Shown piece by piece: positions 26,488-39,112 of a stretch of 64,000 nucleotides of DNA. The position numbers and the translations under genes were made by a program. The stretch comes from Halomonas salipaludis (GTDB lineage: Bacteria; Pseudomonadota; Gammaproteobacteria; Pseudomonadales; Halomonadaceae). Under the pieces are notes generated by a model. It saw nothing but the letters and a program-made list of their open reading frames with translations. It was not told where the DNA came from and made no database searches. The stretch lies in the NCBI RefSeq assembly GCF_002286975.1, contig NZ_NSKB01000006.1, forward strand, positions 186,001-250,000, in the 5' to 3' direction. Every line of letters starts with the position of its first letter. Within the stretch, counting starts at the first letter, position 1.

Positions 26488-27693
26488 TCATTGGAAGTTC
26501 TCTCCCAGGTGTTGGGCGACGCTCATCATGTCCTTGTCGCCGCGTCCGCTCAGGTTGACCACCATGAGGTGGTCGCGGGGTAGTGTCGGCGCGCGCTTGG
26601 CGACCTCGGCCAGGGCGTGGGCCGACTCCAGCGCCGGGATGATGCCCTCCAGACGGCAGCAGACCTGGAACGCCGCGAGGGCTTCGTTATCTGTGATCGA
26701 GACGTAATCGATGCGCCCCTGTTCGTGCAGCCAAGCGTGCTCTGGACCGATGCCCGGATAATCGAGCCCGGCAGATATCGAGTGGGCATCGACGATCTGC
26801 CCATCTTCATCCTGCAGCAGGTAGGTGCGATTGCCGTGCAGTACACCGGGCGCACCGCCGGTGAGGCTTGCTGCGTGCATACCGGTCTCGACGCCCTTGC
26901 CGCCGGCCTCTACGCCGATCATTGCGACCGTCGCGTCGTCGAGAAAGGGGTGGAACAAGCCCAAGGCGTTCGAGCCGCCGCCGATGCAGGCGACGAGAGA
27001 GTCGGGCAGACGCCCCTCCTGTTCGAGGAGCTGCGCGCGAGTTTCGCGTCCGATCACCGCCTGGAAGTCGCGCACCATGGCGGGATAGGGATGCGGCCCC
27101 GCCACGGTGCCGATGATGTAGAAGGTGTCGTCGATGTTGGTCACCCAGTCGCGCAGGGCCTCGTTCATCGCGTCCTTGAGCGTGCCGGTGCCCGTTGTGA
27201 CCGGGACGACATCGGCGCCGAGCAGCTTCATGCGGAACACGTTGGGTTGCTGGCGCTCGATATCGGTGGTGCCCATGTAGACGATACATGGCATGCCGAA
27301 GCGTGCCGCCACGGTGGCCGTGGCGACGCCGTGCATGCCGGCGCCCGTCTCGGCGATGATGCGTGTCTTGCCCATGCGCTTGGCCAGCAGCATCTGGCCG
27401 ATGCAGTTGTTGATCTTGTGCGCGCCGGTATGGTTGAGCTCCTCGCGTTTGAAGTAGATCTTTGCCCCGCCGAAGTGCTCGGTCAGACGCTCGGCGAAGT
27501 AGAGCGGGCTGGGCCGTCCGACGTAGTCGCGCTGGAAGTAGGCGAGTCGGGACTGGAACTCGCGGTCGCTCTGGGCCGCGTCGTATTCGGCCTGAAGCTC
27601 GGCAATCAGTGGCATCAACGTCTCGGGGACGAAGCGACCGCCGAAGCGGCCGAACATGCCATTGGCATCGGGCTGCATCGAGTCGTCGGTCAT
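26488..27693 (-). CDS. trpB: Tryptophan synthase beta chain
   Basis: 401 residues, PLP enzyme joining indole and serine to tryptophan. The PLP lysine is Lys93 in [10 protein letters not shown]; the glycine-rich phosphate loop is [11 protein letters not shown]. The beta-subunit opening [14 protein letters not shown] is present. A GAGGTG site precedes the ATG at 27693. It lies upstream of trpA with which it overlaps or nearly touches. A LysR gene of TrpI type diverges from it, an arrangement known from pseudomonads. Confidence 0.97.
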   Translation of the reverse strand: MTDDSMQPDANGMFGRFGGRFVPETLMPLIAELQAEYDAAQSDREFQSRLAYFQRDYVGRPSPLYFAERLTEHFGGAKIYFKREELNHTGAHKINNCIGQMLLAKRMGKTRIIAETGAGMHGVATATVAARFGMPCIVYMGTTDIERQQPNVFRMKLLGADVVPVTTGTGTLKDAMNEALRDWVTNIDDTFYIIGTVAGPHPYPAMVRDFQAVIGRETRAQLLEQEGRLPDSLVACIGGGSNALGLFHPFLDDATVAMIGVEAGGKGVETGMHAASLTGGAPGVLHGNRTYLLQDEDGQIVDAHSISAGLDYPGIGPEHAWLHEQGRIDYVSITDNEALAAFQVCCRLEGIIPALESAHALAEVAKRAPTLPRDHLMVVNLSGRGDKDMMSVAQHLGENFQ

Positions 27694-27801
27694 GGGGCAC
27701 CTCGCAGGGATCGTGGGAAGTCATTCAGCGAAGCTAACGCAGACAGGCGGGGCGAAAAATCGATAAGATGGCCGCTTTATGTGAGCCTGAGTCACAGATC
27801 G

Positions 27802-28710
27802 ATGCTAAACACCATGCCCTCCCTCAGCGCCTTGCGCGCTTTCGAGGCCACCGCGCGCTTGGGCAGCGTCACGGCTGCAGCCAATGAACTTAGCGTGACC
27901 CACGGTGCGGTCAGCCGACAGCTGCGCAGCCTCGAGGAACATTTCGGCGTGGCACTGTTCGCCAAGGCGGGCCGAGGCCTGGAACTCACGCGTCACGGGG
28001 AGCGGCTACAGCGTGGCGTAGGCGAGGCCTTTACCCGCTTGCGCGATGGCTGTGCCCAGTTGAAGCGCGATGTCGAGGCGGCACCCTTCATCCTGGCCTG
28101 TCCGGGCACGCTCCTGGCTCGCTGGCTTATCCCGCGGCTCGATCACCTGCATCGTGAGTTGCCAGAACTCAAGCTGCATGTCGTCTCCAGCGCGAGCGAC
28201 GCTACCCCTGGAAGGGATGAGGTAAGCGCGACGCTGACCTTTTCTGAACCGCCGTGGCCGGCGGGCGTGGAGGTGGTCGAGTTGGCGGCAGAGCACATCT
28301 GCGCGGTCGCGAGTCCGCAGCTAGCCGCTCGGTTCGATCCGCAGCGGCCGGCGACGCTGTTTGACGCCAAGCTGCTGCATACCGCCTCGCGGCCTCAGGC
28401 CTGGCCGCAGTGGGCCCACGCACATGCACTCGACTCGACGCGCCTCGATCGGTCGTTGACCGAAGGGCAGGGCTTCGACCACCTCTACTATCTGATGGAG
28501 GCGGCAGTGGCGGGGCTGGGTGTGGCGATAGCGCCCCGACTGCTGGTCGAGGATGACCTGCGGACAGGGCGCCTCGTCGCACCCTGGGGGAGCGTCGAGA
28601 CACCCGCTTGGCTGTGTCTGTGGCTTGCCCACAGCGACCATCAAGGGCGCAGTGCTCGGCTTGTCGAATGGCTCAGGCGCGAGCTGAACGATATGTACTT
28701 GTCGCGATAA
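27802..28710 (+). CDS. LysR-family regulator, TrpI-like
   Basis: 302 residues. The N-terminus LSALRAFEATARLGSVTAAA, then LSVTHGAVSRQLRSLEEHFG, is close to the TrpI/GcvA group. The position, divergent from trpBA with 108 bp between starts, is that of TrpI in Pseudomonas, which activates trpBA when indole-glycerol phosphate is present. Start: ATG at 27802 or four codons later; neither has a strong ribosome-binding site. The TrpI name rests on synteny and N-terminal similarity. Confidence 0.85.
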   Translation: MLNTMPSLSALRAFEATARLGSVTAAANELSVTHGAVSRQLRSLEEHFGVALFAKAGRGLELTRHGERLQRGVGEAFTRLRDGCAQLKRDVEAAPFILACPGTLLARWLIPRLDHLHRELPELKLHVVSSASDATPGRDEVSATLTFSEPPWPAGVEVVELAAEHICAVASPQLAARFDPQRPATLFDAKLLHTASRPQAWPQWAHAHALDSTRLDRSLTEGQGFDHLYYLMEAAVAGLGVAIAPRLLVEDDLRTGRLVAPWGSVETPAWLCLWLAHSDHQGRSARLVEWLRRELNDMYLSR

Positions 28711-28821
28711 GCGCCCTCTCCACTGGGGGGGCCACGGCGATATACGTCGACAGTGGCACCTTTTCCAGGGCGTTCTATCCTTTCCGTTGACCGGGACGAG
28801 GTGTCGATCAAGGAGAGGCCA

Positions 28822-29448
28822 ATGTTTACGTTCGAGATTTGGGTCGCCTATACCGCAGCCTGCATTCTGCTGGTGCTCGCTCCGGGGCCGGATAACCTGC
28901 TGGCGGTGGGACGCGGCCTGAGCCAGGGTTGGCGTGCGGCCTGGACCTCGGGGCTGGCCTCCGGTACCGGGATCCTCTTGCATGTCCTGGCGGCGACCTT
29001 CGGCCTGACCCTGCTGCTGCAGACCTCGGAGCTGGCCTTCTGGGTGGTCAAGGCGCTCGGTGCCGGCTACCTGATCTGGCTCGGCATTCGGGTACTGAGG
29101 GCGCGTAACCTGATCCACTTCGCTCCCGCCCGGCGCCAGCCGCTGTCGCGTATCTTCGCCATCGGCTTTCTTTCTGCTGCCCTCAACCCCAAGCCGGGTC
29201 TCTTCGTGCTGGCCTTCATTCCGCAGTTCGTCGATCCAACAGCGGGGTCCGTCACGGCGCAGATGCTGGTTTACGGCGTCTGGTTTGCCGCCCTGACCGC
29301 GGTGGGCTTCTCGCTGATGGGGGTGTTTGCGGCGCGACTGTCCGCCTGGTTGCAGGCGCGACCGCGGGTGGTCGCCGGCCTCAACGTGGGTGCCGGCCTG
29401 ACCTTCGTGGTCACGGGGCTGTCGGTGGCGGCCATGAAGCAGCGTTAA
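28822..29448 (+). CDS. LysE/RhtB-family amino-acid exporter
   Basis: 208 residues, six helices. LVLAPGPDNLLAVGRGLSQG is the family signature, and GFLSAALNPKPGLFVLAFIP the second conserved block. AAGGAGAGG stands 4-8 nt before the ATG at 28822. It lies 111 bp after the TrpI-like gene in the same direction, so coupling to amino-acid metabolism is possible but unproven. Confidence 0.9.
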   Translation: MFTFEIWVAYTAACILLVLAPGPDNLLAVGRGLSQGWRAAWTSGLASGTGILLHVLAATFGLTLLLQTSELAFWVVKALGAGYLIWLGIRVLRARNLIHFAPARRQPLSRIFAIGFLSAALNPKPGLFVLAFIPQFVDPTAGSVTAQMLVYGVWFAALTAVGFSLMGVFAARLSAWLQARPRVVAGLNVGAGLTFVVTGLSVAAMKQR

Positions 29449-29538
29449 GGTCAGCTGGTGATGTCGAAAGTCGCCGACCTGTGACGATAGAGGGGTGACC
29501 AGGGCACGTCGCCCTGCCAGGCAACCGGGAGAACCGTC

Positions 29539-29898
29539 ATGCAATATATGCTGATGTGCTGTATCGATGAGGCGCTGTGGGAAGGGCTACCGGAGGCATC
29601 CCGCGATGCGGTGATGCACGACTACCAGGCGCTGATCCAGGAGATGGTCACCAGCGGCGCCTACCGCGGCGGGGCGCGGCTGCAGTCGGTAGATAGCGCC
29701 ACTACGCTGCGCGAGCAGAATGGCCAGGTGGTGACGCATGATGGGCCCTTTGCCGAGGCGCGCGAACAGTTGGGTGGTTTCCATGTCGTGGAGTGTCGCG
29801 ACCTCGACGAGGCGCTGGCGCTGGCCCGGCGCATTCCGCCACTGCGCGTCGGGGGCTCGGTCGAAGTGCGGCCGGTGGACCCCGCCTACCGCCTGTAG
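29539..29898 (+). CDS. YciI/DGPF-family protein linked to ECF sigma factor
   Basis: 119 residues in the YCII-related (DGPF) family: MQYMLMCCIDEALW at the start and THDGPFAEAREQLGGFHVVE in the middle, which contains the DGPF tetrapeptide. The last block EVRPVDPAY is typical. DGPF proteins are encoded next to ECF42 sigma factors, and here the sigma gene starts 3 bp after its stop, so they form one unit. Its biochemical role is not settled. Confidence 0.88.
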   Translation: MQYMLMCCIDEALWEGLPEASRDAVMHDYQALIQEMVTSGAYRGGARLQSVDSATTLREQNGQVVTHDGPFAEAREQLGGFHVVECRDLDEALALARRIPPLRVGGSVEVRPVDPAYRL

Positions 29899-29901
29899 GC
29901 G

Positions 29902-32874
<2,973 letters not shown>

Positions 32875-32898
32875 TCAGCATAGTCGAATACACAAACG

Positions 32899-32925
32899 CC
32901 TGCCCCGCCAGGATGGCGGGGCAGG
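32899..32925 (-). terminator. Rho-independent terminator after prc
   Basis: An 11-bp perfect stem CCTGCCCCGCC/GGCGGGGCAGG with a 5-nt loop lies 20 bp past the prc stop. On the minus strand it is followed by CGTTTGTGTATT, a T-rich tract. It separates prc from the downstream ligB. Confidence 0.85.
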
Positions 32926-32945
32926 TGGGCAGTGCGTGGTGTGGG

Positions 32946-34985
32946 TTAGCGGCGTTCGGACAGCAGGGTGTAGTCGAGCAGTACCTCGGCGCTTTCCAGC
33001 AGCTTGGCGTGCTCGGCGGGCTCGCTCTCCTCCTGGTCCTCGCCGCGGGCGTCGACCCAGTCGTCGAGCAGCTCGAGACCCAGCGCGCGGCGGCGGTCAT
33101 TCTCGAGGCCAAGCTGGCGGCTCTCCAGCTCTTCCATCTCACGCTGGCGCTGTTCGCGGTTGAGGCTGACGCTGGTCTGCTCTTCGCGCAGCTCGCGGGC
33201 CAGCTCGGCCTGGGACTCGAGGTAGATGAAGTTGGGATGACTCGCCACGCGCTCGCGGTGCCGCGCGCTCAGCTCTTCGAGATAGCGCCACGGCTCGCCG
33301 TAGTTGCGGTACTGTACGGCGCGCACGGTGTCCCACTCCAAGGCGTTGTCGAGGGTACTCTCACCGATGATCTCGGGATCGAGCAGGCTGGGGAACACGA
33401 TGTCCGGCTCCACGCCGCGATGCTGGGTACTCTCGCCGGAGATGCGGTAGAACTTGGCGCGGGTCAGCTTGACCTGGCCATGGCTGAGGTCGTTGATGGT
33501 CTGTACCGTGCCCTTGCCGAAGGTGCGGTTGCCGAGCACCAGGCCGCGGCCGTAGTCCTGGATGGCGCCGGCGAAGATCTCCGACGCCGAGGCCGACAGA
33601 CGGTTGACCAGCACGCCCAGCGGCCCCTCGTAGAGGCTGCCGCTTTCGGTGTCGCCGTAGAGGCTGATCCGGCCGCGGGCGTCACGCACCTGGACGGTGG
33701 GGCCGCGATCGATGAACAGGCCGATCAGCGAGTTGGCCTCCTGCAGTGCGCCGCCGCCGTTGTTGCGCAGGTCGAGGACGATGCCATCGACGCCTTGCTC
33801 CTTGAGCGACTCGACCTCGCGGGCCACGTCACGGGTGGTGCTGCGATACTCGTCCTCGCCGGCCTGCCAGGCATCGAAGTCGACGTAGAAGGTCGGGATC
33901 TTGATCACCCCGACCCGGTGGTTATGGCCGTCACGGCGGATGTCGACCACTTCGCTGCTGGCCGCCTGGTCTTCCAGGTTGACGGTGTCGCGGGTGATCT
34001 CCACCACCCGTGAGCGAGTCATGTCGACGGCCTGGGCGGGCACCACGTCAAGACGCACCACCGAGCCCTTGGGGCCGCGGATCAGGTCGACGACCTCGTC
34101 GAGGCGCATGCCGATGACATTGACCATCTCCTCTTCGTCCTCCTGGCCCACGGCAATGATGCGATCGGCCGGCTCGAGTACGCCAGCGCGCTCGGCGGGG
34201 CCGCCGGGCACCAGACTCGAGACCTTGACGTACTCGCCTTCGCTCTGCAGTAGCGCGCCGATGCCTTCCAGCGACAGCCGCATCTGGATGTCGAAGGACT
34301 CACCCTGGCGCGGCGACATGTACTCGGTGTGCGGGTCGATGGTGCTGGTCATGGCGGCCATGAACAGCCCGAAGATGTCTTCGCTGTTGGTCTGGCGCAC
34401 CCGGGAGAGCTGACCCTCGTAGCGCTGGCGCAGGTTGTCGATGACCTGCTCGTCGTCGAGGTCGTTGAGGATCTGGCTGAGAGCGGCATTCTTGAGTCGC
34501 TTGTGCCATAGCTCGTCGAGCTCGGCCTGGCTCGCTGCCCAGGGCGCCTCGTCGCGGTCGAGCTCGAGACGGTCATCGTCATCGTAGGTGTAGTTCAAAC
34601 CCTCGTCGAGGCGGTCGAGGATCCAGTTGAGCCGCGACTCCAGGCGCTGCTGATAGCGGCTGTGCAGGGCGAAGACCGGCTCCAGGTCGCCATCGTAGAG
34701 CACGTCGTCGAGGCGCCGTTCGAGGCCGCGAAACTCATCGACATCGGCCTGGGTGAGGTAGGCGCGTTGCCCGTCGAGGACATCCAGGTAGCGCTGGAAG
34801 GCCTCCCGCGACCAAGCCTTGCCGAGGCTCACATCGGCATAGTGGCCATAGCGTAGCGATTCGGCGACCTCGGTGGCAGCCTGACGTTGAGCGTCGGAGG
34901 GTTCGGGTTGGGCATGGATCGCGGTGCTTAGCGTCAGCACCAGCACAAGGGCACTCAATTGCCGAATGGCTGCAATCAGGCTCAT
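32946..34985 (-). CDS. prc: Tail-specific protease Prc (C-terminal processing peptidase)
   Basis: 679 residues, periplasmic S41 protease that degrades or trims proteins from the C-terminus. A signal peptide covers about residues 1-25 (LSALVLVLTLSTAIHA). A PDZ domain lies near 230-310 (RLSLEGIGALLQSEGEYVKV). The catalytic Ser466 and Lys491 lie in SASEIFAGAIQDYGRG and TFGKGTVQ with the 25-residue spacing of E. coli Prc. A C-terminal helical region is rich in Glu and Arg. Start at ATG 34983-34985 with GGGAG upstream, preceded by an in-frame TTG. Confidence 0.95.
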   Translation of the reverse strand: MSLIAAIRQLSALVLVLTLSTAIHAQPEPSDAQRQAATEVAESLRYGHYADVSLGKAWSREAFQRYLDVLDGQRAYLTQADVDEFRGLERRLDDVLYDGDLEPVFALHSRYQQRLESRLNWILDRLDEGLNYTYDDDDRLELDRDEAPWAASQAELDELWHKRLKNAALSQILNDLDDEQVIDNLRQRYEGQLSRVRQTNSEDIFGLFMAAMTSTIDPHTEYMSPRQGESFDIQMRLSLEGIGALLQSEGEYVKVSSLVPGGPAERAGVLEPADRIIAVGQEDEEEMVNVIGMRLDEVVDLIRGPKGSVVRLDVVPAQAVDMTRSRVVEITRDTVNLEDQAASSEVVDIRRDGHNHRVGVIKIPTFYVDFDAWQAGEDEYRSTTRDVAREVESLKEQGVDGIVLDLRNNGGGALQEANSLIGLFIDRGPTVQVRDARGRISLYGDTESGSLYEGPLGVLVNRLSASASEIFAGAIQDYGRGLVLGNRTFGKGTVQTINDLSHGQVKLTRAKFYRISGESTQHRGVEPDIVFPSLLDPEIIGESTLDNALEWDTVRAVQYRNYGEPWRYLEELSARHRERVASHPNFIYLESQAELARELREEQTSVSLNREQRQREMEELESRQLGLENDRRRALGLELLDDWVDARGEDQEESEPAEHAKLLESAEVLLDYTLLSERR

Positions 34986-35113
34986 CAATGAAGCACTCCC
35001 GGTTTCATGTACACTTCTTCCCTAGACCAGCGTCCGGCACCTGAGTTGCCATGGCCGAGCCGGCATTGTAGCAGCCTGCGTCGCCGGACACAGACTCTTA
35101 GATGAGGATGATC

Positions 35114-36412
35114 ATGCCCCACGACGCTACATTGGAACGATTGCTGTCCTTTCTGCAAGCATCTCCGACGCCTTGGCACGCCACAGCCAATATGGTGCGG
35201 CGTCTGGAACATGCTGACTATCGTCGCCTGGAGGAGACGCAGGCCTGGCAGCTGAGCCCCGGAGAGCGGGTCTATGTGACCCGCAACGACTCCTCGATCG
35301 TCGCCCTGCAGCTGCCCAGCGAGCCGCTCAGCGGGCTGCGCATGATCGGCGCCCATACCGACAGCCCGGGTCTACGCCTCAAGCCCAATGCGGCGCTGCA
35401 CCAGCAAGGCTGGCTGCAGCTCGGGGTGGAAGTCTACGGTGGGGCGCTGCTGGCGCCGTGGTTCGACCGCGACCTGGGGCTCGCCGGCCGTGTTCATGTG
35501 CGCCGCGAGGATGGGCGCCTGCAGGGCATGCTGCTCAACGTCGAACGACCGGTGGCGATCATCCCCAGCCTGGCGATTCACCTCGACCGCGAGGCCAACA
35601 ACGGCCGTGCCATCAATCCCCAGACCCAGATGGCACCGGTGCTGCTGCAGGGGGGCGAGGAGCAGGGGCTGGAGGCGCTGCTGGGGCGCTGGCTCTACGA
35701 GCAGCACGGCCTGGAGAAGGCCGAGGTGCTGGACTTCGAGCTGGCGCTCTACGATACCCAGCCGCCGGCGCGGGTCGGGGTCAACGGCGAGCTGATCGCC
35801 AGTGCCCGCCTTGACAACCTGCTGTCGTGTTTCATCGGGCTTGAAGCGCTGCTCGACGCGGATGGCCGGCAGGGCGCGGTGCTGGTGGCCAATGACCATG
35901 AGGAAGTGGGCAGCGCCAGCGCCTGCGGTGCCCAGGGCCCGTTCCTGGCCGATGTGCTGCGCCGGGTCTGCGAACAGCTTGGCACGCCGGGGGAAGAGCC
36001 GTTCGTTCGGCTGATTCAATCGTCAAGGATGATCTCCTGTGACAACGCCCATGCGCTGCATCCCAACTTCGCCGACAAGCACGACGCCGCCCACGGCCCG
36101 GCGATCAACGGCGGGCCGGTGATCAAGGTCAATGCCAACCAGCGCTATGCCACCAACAGCGCCACCGCGGCCATGTTCCGCGAGCTGTGCCGCGAGGCTG
36201 GGGTGCCGGTGCAGACCTTCGTGACCCGCGCCGACATGGGCTGCGGCAGTACCATCGGGCCGATCACCGCCACCGAACTCGGTGTGCCGACGCTGGATGT
36301 GGGTGTCGCCCAGTGGGGTATGCACTCGATCCGCGAGACCGCCGGCAGCCGCGATGTCGCACATATGATCCGTGCCCTCAAGGCCTTCCTCAACCGCCCC
36401 ACGCTGAGCTGA
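35114..36412 (+). CDS. apeB: M18-family aminopeptidase ApeB
   Basis: 432 residues, zinc aminopeptidase of the aspartyl-aminopeptidase family. The metal and catalytic residues are visible in order: [13 protein letters not shown] (His and catalytic Asp), [10 protein letters not shown] (bridging Asp), [18 protein letters not shown] (Glu-Glu), HPNFADKHD and a late QWGMHSIRE (His). GAGGA is 5 nt before the ATG at 35114; in-frame ATGs at 35102 and 35108 lie in or before that site. It diverges from prc and is cytoplasmic. Confidence 0.95.
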   Translation: MPHDATLERLLSFLQASPTPWHATANMVRRLEHADYRRLEETQAWQLSPGERVYVTRNDSSIVALQLPSEPLSGLRMIGAHTDSPGLRLKPNAALHQQGWLQLGVEVYGGALLAPWFDRDLGLAGRVHVRREDGRLQGMLLNVERPVAIIPSLAIHLDREANNGRAINPQTQMAPVLLQGGEEQGLEALLGRWLYEQHGLEKAEVLDFELALYDTQPPARVGVNGELIASARLDNLLSCFIGLEALLDADGRQGAVLVANDHEEVGSASACGAQGPFLADVLRRVCEQLGTPGEEPFVRLIQSSRMISCDNAHALHPNFADKHDAAHGPAINGGPVIKVNANQRYATNSATAAMFRELCREAGVPVQTFVTRADMGCGSTIGPITATELGVPTLDVGVAQWGMHSIRETAGSRDVAHMIRALKAFLNRPTLS

Positions 36413-36426
36413 GTTGGCGTGGCCGC

Positions 36427-37335
36427 TCAGGCCAGTGGCAGCGCCCGCCACGGGCCGCGCGCCTGCAGGCGCTCGCGCAGCAGCGCGGCGAGAGCCTCGA
36501 CCGCCGGGCGCGAGGCCGCGTCGATATGACGTGCCATATGCAGACGTGCCTGGCATGGCTTGAGCGCTGGCAGGCCCTCCTCGGCGCCCAGCTCACGCAT
36601 CGCCGGGGTGAGCCGCTCGCGGTCGATGACGCTGATCGCCAGGCCCGCCTCGACTGCCGTCTCCACTGCATGAATGCTGGTGCTGGTAAATACTGCGTGC
36701 CAGGCGGTGCCGGCGGCTTCGAGTGACTCCACGGCCAGCTCGCGATAGGGGCAATCCACTTCGTGCAGGGCCAGCGGCACGCTGGGGCGCTGGGTGAGAT
36801 CTCCCGCTCGTGGGCCGGCCCACACCGGCGAGGTTTGCCAGAGCGCCTCGCCATCGGGCAGGCGGTGGGGGCGATCGAGCACCACCGCCAGCGCCAGCTG
36901 CGAGCGCGAGAGCTGGCGTGCCAGCTCGCCGCTGGTGGCGGTGACCGCTTCCAGTAGTACGTCAGGGTGGTGGGCAGTGAACTCCGGCAATACCCCGGTG
37001 AGCAGCTCGCGGGCGTAGTCTTCGGGCAGGCCGAGCCTCACCTTGCCCGCCAGGCGACGTCCGGTGAAGCGCGACAGCATGGCGTCGTGCAGGCGCAGTA
37101 GTTCCCGCGACTCCTGGAGCAGCGCTTCGCCGGTGGCGGTGGGAGTCACGCCGCGCGGCCCGCGCTCGAGCAGCCGTGCCCCCAGCGCTTGCTCCAGGCG
37201 CTTGATCTGCATGCTGATGGCACTCAGGGTGCGGTGGCGCTGCTCGGCGGCGGCCGCCAGCGAGCCGAGCCTGGCCGCGGCGTGGAAGCTGCGCAGCAGT
37301 TCGAGGTCCAGCGTGGCTGCAGAGGCTTCAGTCAT
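36427..37335 (-). CDS. LysR-family regulator
   Basis: 302 residues. Winged helix: LELLRSFHAAARLGSLAAAA, then RTLSAISMQIKRLEQALGAR. The effector domain begins AGKVRLGLPEDYARELLTGV and has ETAVEAGLAISVIDRERL. GGAG lies 8 nt before the ATG at 37333-37335. It converges on apeB (14 bp between stops) and diverges from an EamA gene 88 bp away, which it may control. Confidence 0.88.
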   Translation of the reverse strand: MTEASAATLDLELLRSFHAAARLGSLAAAAEQRHRTLSAISMQIKRLEQALGARLLERGPRGVTPTATGEALLQESRELLRLHDAMLSRFTGRRLAGKVRLGLPEDYARELLTGVLPEFTAHHPDVLLEAVTATSGELARQLSRSQLALAVVLDRPHRLPDGEALWQTSPVWAGPRAGDLTQRPSVPLALHEVDCPYRELAVESLEAAGTAWHAVFTSTSIHAVETAVEAGLAISVIDRERLTPAMRELGAEEGLPALKPCQARLHMARHIDAASRPAVEALAALLRERLQARGPWRALPLA

Positions 37336-37423
37336 GTTGAAGGCTCCATCAATATGATTTCGATTTATTAAAGCTGTGGCGCGGCGCAGGATCAAGGCCC
37401 ATTCACTGAGAGAGGCCCTGCAT

Positions 37424-38347
37424 ATGCCCCCCGCGCTGATTACCCTGGCCTGCGTCATCGGCTTCGTGGTGTGCTGGAGTTCCGGCTTCGTCGGCGGCCG
37501 GCTGGCGATGGGCGCATCGATGCCGATCCTGGCGCTGTTCGCCTGGCGCTTCCTGTTCGCCAGTCTGATCACCGGGCTCTTCTGGTGCTGTACCCGGCGC
37601 CAGCAGCTGCCGCTCACGGCGCTGCTGGCCGAGGCTGGTATCGGCGCGCTGACCATGGGCGGCTATCTGCTGGGGGTGATCCTGGCCCTGCAGTTTGGTG
37701 TCAGCACCGGGCTGACGGCACTGGTGGCGGCGCTGCAGCCGCTGCTGGCCGCGGCGCTGGCCGGTCGCTGGCTGGGGGAGCGCCTCGGTGCCCAGGGCTG
37801 GGCGGGGATGCTGCTGGCCACGCTGGGGGTAGGCATCTGTGTCGTCGACGATCTGGGCAGCGCTCAGGCGGCGCCGGCCTGGGCCTATGCCTTGCCGCTT
37901 CTCTCGGTGGTCTCGGTGACCCTGGGCAGCCTGCTCAGCGTGGGGCGGCTGACGGCGCTGCCGATGGCGGCGACGCTGACGGTGCAGCTGTGGGCGGCCA
38001 CCTTGATCTTCACTCTGGCCGCGCTGATCGCCGCCCAGGGGCGGCTGGCGCTGCCGGTGCTGGACGGCATTACCCTGAGTGCCATCGCCTGGCTGATCGT
38101 GCTCTCGAGCCTGGGCGGCTACGGCTGTTTCTTGGCCTGCCTGCGGCGCCTGGGGGTGACCCAGACCTCGACGCTGGTCTACCTGACACCGCCGGTCACC
38201 CTGGTGTGGGCGGCGCTGATGTTCGGCGAGCTTCCGGGCCGCCATGGCCTGCTGGGTATGCTGGTCGCCCTGCTGGGGGTGGTGATCGCGCTGCGCCGCC
38301 TGAGTCCAACGCATACGAAAACCCCCGCTGCCGGAGCAGCGGGGTAA
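37424..38347 (+). CDS. EamA/DMT-family transporter
   Basis: 307 residues with ten hydrophobic helices in two EamA repeats; GFVVCWSSGFVGGRLAMGAS is the first-helix signature and GVTQTSTLVYLTPPVTLVWA the conserved start of the ninth helix. A GAGAGAGG site precedes the ATG at 37424. The last codons (KTPAAGAAG) overlap the opposite-strand terminator of tRNA-Met, so the protein's end is constrained by an RNA signal. The substrate is unknown. The divergent LysR gene is the likely regulator. Confidence 0.88.
   Translation: MPPALITLACVIGFVVCWSSGFVGGRLAMGASMPILALFAWRFLFASLITGLFWCCTRRQQLPLTALLAEAGIGALTMGGYLLGVILALQFGVSTGLTALVAALQPLLAAALAGRWLGERLGAQGWAGMLLATLGVGICVVDDLGSAQAAPAWAYALPLLSVVSVTLGSLLSVGRLTALPMAATLTVQLWAATLIFTLAALIAAQGRLALPVLDGITLSAIAWLIVLSSLGGYGCFLACLRRLGVTQTSTLVYLTPPVTLVWAALMFGELPGRHGLLGMLVALLGVVIALRRLSPTHTKTPAAGAAG
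38323..38344 (-). terminator. Terminator of tRNA-Met, inside the 3' end of the EamA gene
   Basis: A perfect 9-bp stem CCCCGCTGC/GCAGCGGGG with a 4-nt loop lies 11 bp past the tRNA 3' end. On the minus strand it is followed by G then TTTT, a standard intrinsic terminator. It overlaps the last codons of the convergent EamA gene. Confidence 0.9.
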
Positions 38348-38355
38348 TCGATTCG

Positions 38356-38432
38356 TGGTGGCTACGCCCTGATTCGAACAGGGGACCCCATCATTATGAG
38401 TGATGTGCTCTAACCAGCTGAGCTACGTAGCC
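38356..38432 (-). tRNA. Elongator tRNA-Met (CAT)
   Basis: A 77-nt cloverleaf with acceptor GGCTACG/CGTAGCC, D arm AGCTCAGCTGGTTAGAGC, anticodon stem CATCA/TGATG with loop CTCATAA (anticodon CAT), T arm with TTCGAAT, and encoded CCA. It is nearly the same as E. coli elongator tRNA-Met. The G1-C72 pair and the absence of the three G-C pairs of the initiator anticodon stem mark it as elongator. Confidence 0.98.
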
Positions 38433-38443
38433 AACGGGGGCGA

Positions 38444-38472
38444 ATCATACGGGTAAGGGCATGATCCGTCAA
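38444..38472 (-). promoter_or_regulatory. Sigma70-type promoter of tRNA-Met
   Basis: On the minus strand TTGACG (38467-38472) and TATGAT (38444-38449) are spaced by exactly 17 bp, and the -10 lies 11 bp before the mature 5' end of the tRNA. The group II intron inserted 49 bp upstream of the -35, leaving the promoter intact. Confidence 0.85.
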
Positions 38473-39112
38473 CCTTTTTAGGTTATGACTGAAACCTAGC
38501 TACGCTCGCTGACTTTTCAGAGTGCGCCAGGAGAAGCCTGGTCGCCTAGGACACCGACCAACGGAGGTGAAAAGGGCATATTGAAACCCAGTGGGTGAAA
38601 GTCCCACCCGGCCAAGGTTAGCCACCAGCCGGTAGCGAGTCTTGCGCAGCATCGAGTAATCGCTGCTGTGAAGCGTAGATAGCGAGTGGATAGGCCGTGT
38701 GATTGAGCCCCGAAATAGTCATGGTCGCGATCGCCGACACTCTTCTGAAAGTGGAAGGCAATACGAACCCGCTGGGTGGCTTGGCGGGGAGGGTCGCCGG
38801 GGTCGGAGAGCAGGGCATGTCCACATAGGGGGTTCCCAGGAACCTGGGAGGCCCGCCTTTCTCCCCTGAAGGGTATGGCACAGGCGAGGGGCTGCCTGCT
38901 GCGAAAGCTCCCGGTCCGGTGCTGTCGCGCCTGACGGTACTGGAAGCGAATCACAGGCGCTCAAGGGGTACGGCCAGGTGAGCACAAGAAGCCGGTCGGA
39001 CGGAAAGGCGGGAGTCGGAGTCGCTCATAGTACCTAAGAAGGCGGGGAACCGGCTCGACGGGACCCGCTGGAGGGAAGGGGCGGCCAATCATCAGAACCG
39101 CGAGAGGGAAAC

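Noticed and set aside
28321-29544. 407-codon minus-strand frame over the LysR and LysE genes
   Set aside because: It crosses two well-supported genes and their spacer, and its composition is typical of antisense frames.
32913-34013. 366-codon plus-strand frame opposite prc
   Set aside because: Antisense of the conserved Prc catalytic domain; no ribosome-binding site or recognisable domain.
37471-38403. Long plus-strand frame ending in WLRPDSNRGPHHYE-like tail
   Set aside because: The tail is the known artefact of translating the opposite strand of a tRNA; the true gene here is EamA in another frame.
38433-38521. tRNA-Met as an integration site for the island
   Set aside because: No integrase and no repeated tRNA 3' end was seen in the window; the intron, not an island, adjoins the tRNA.
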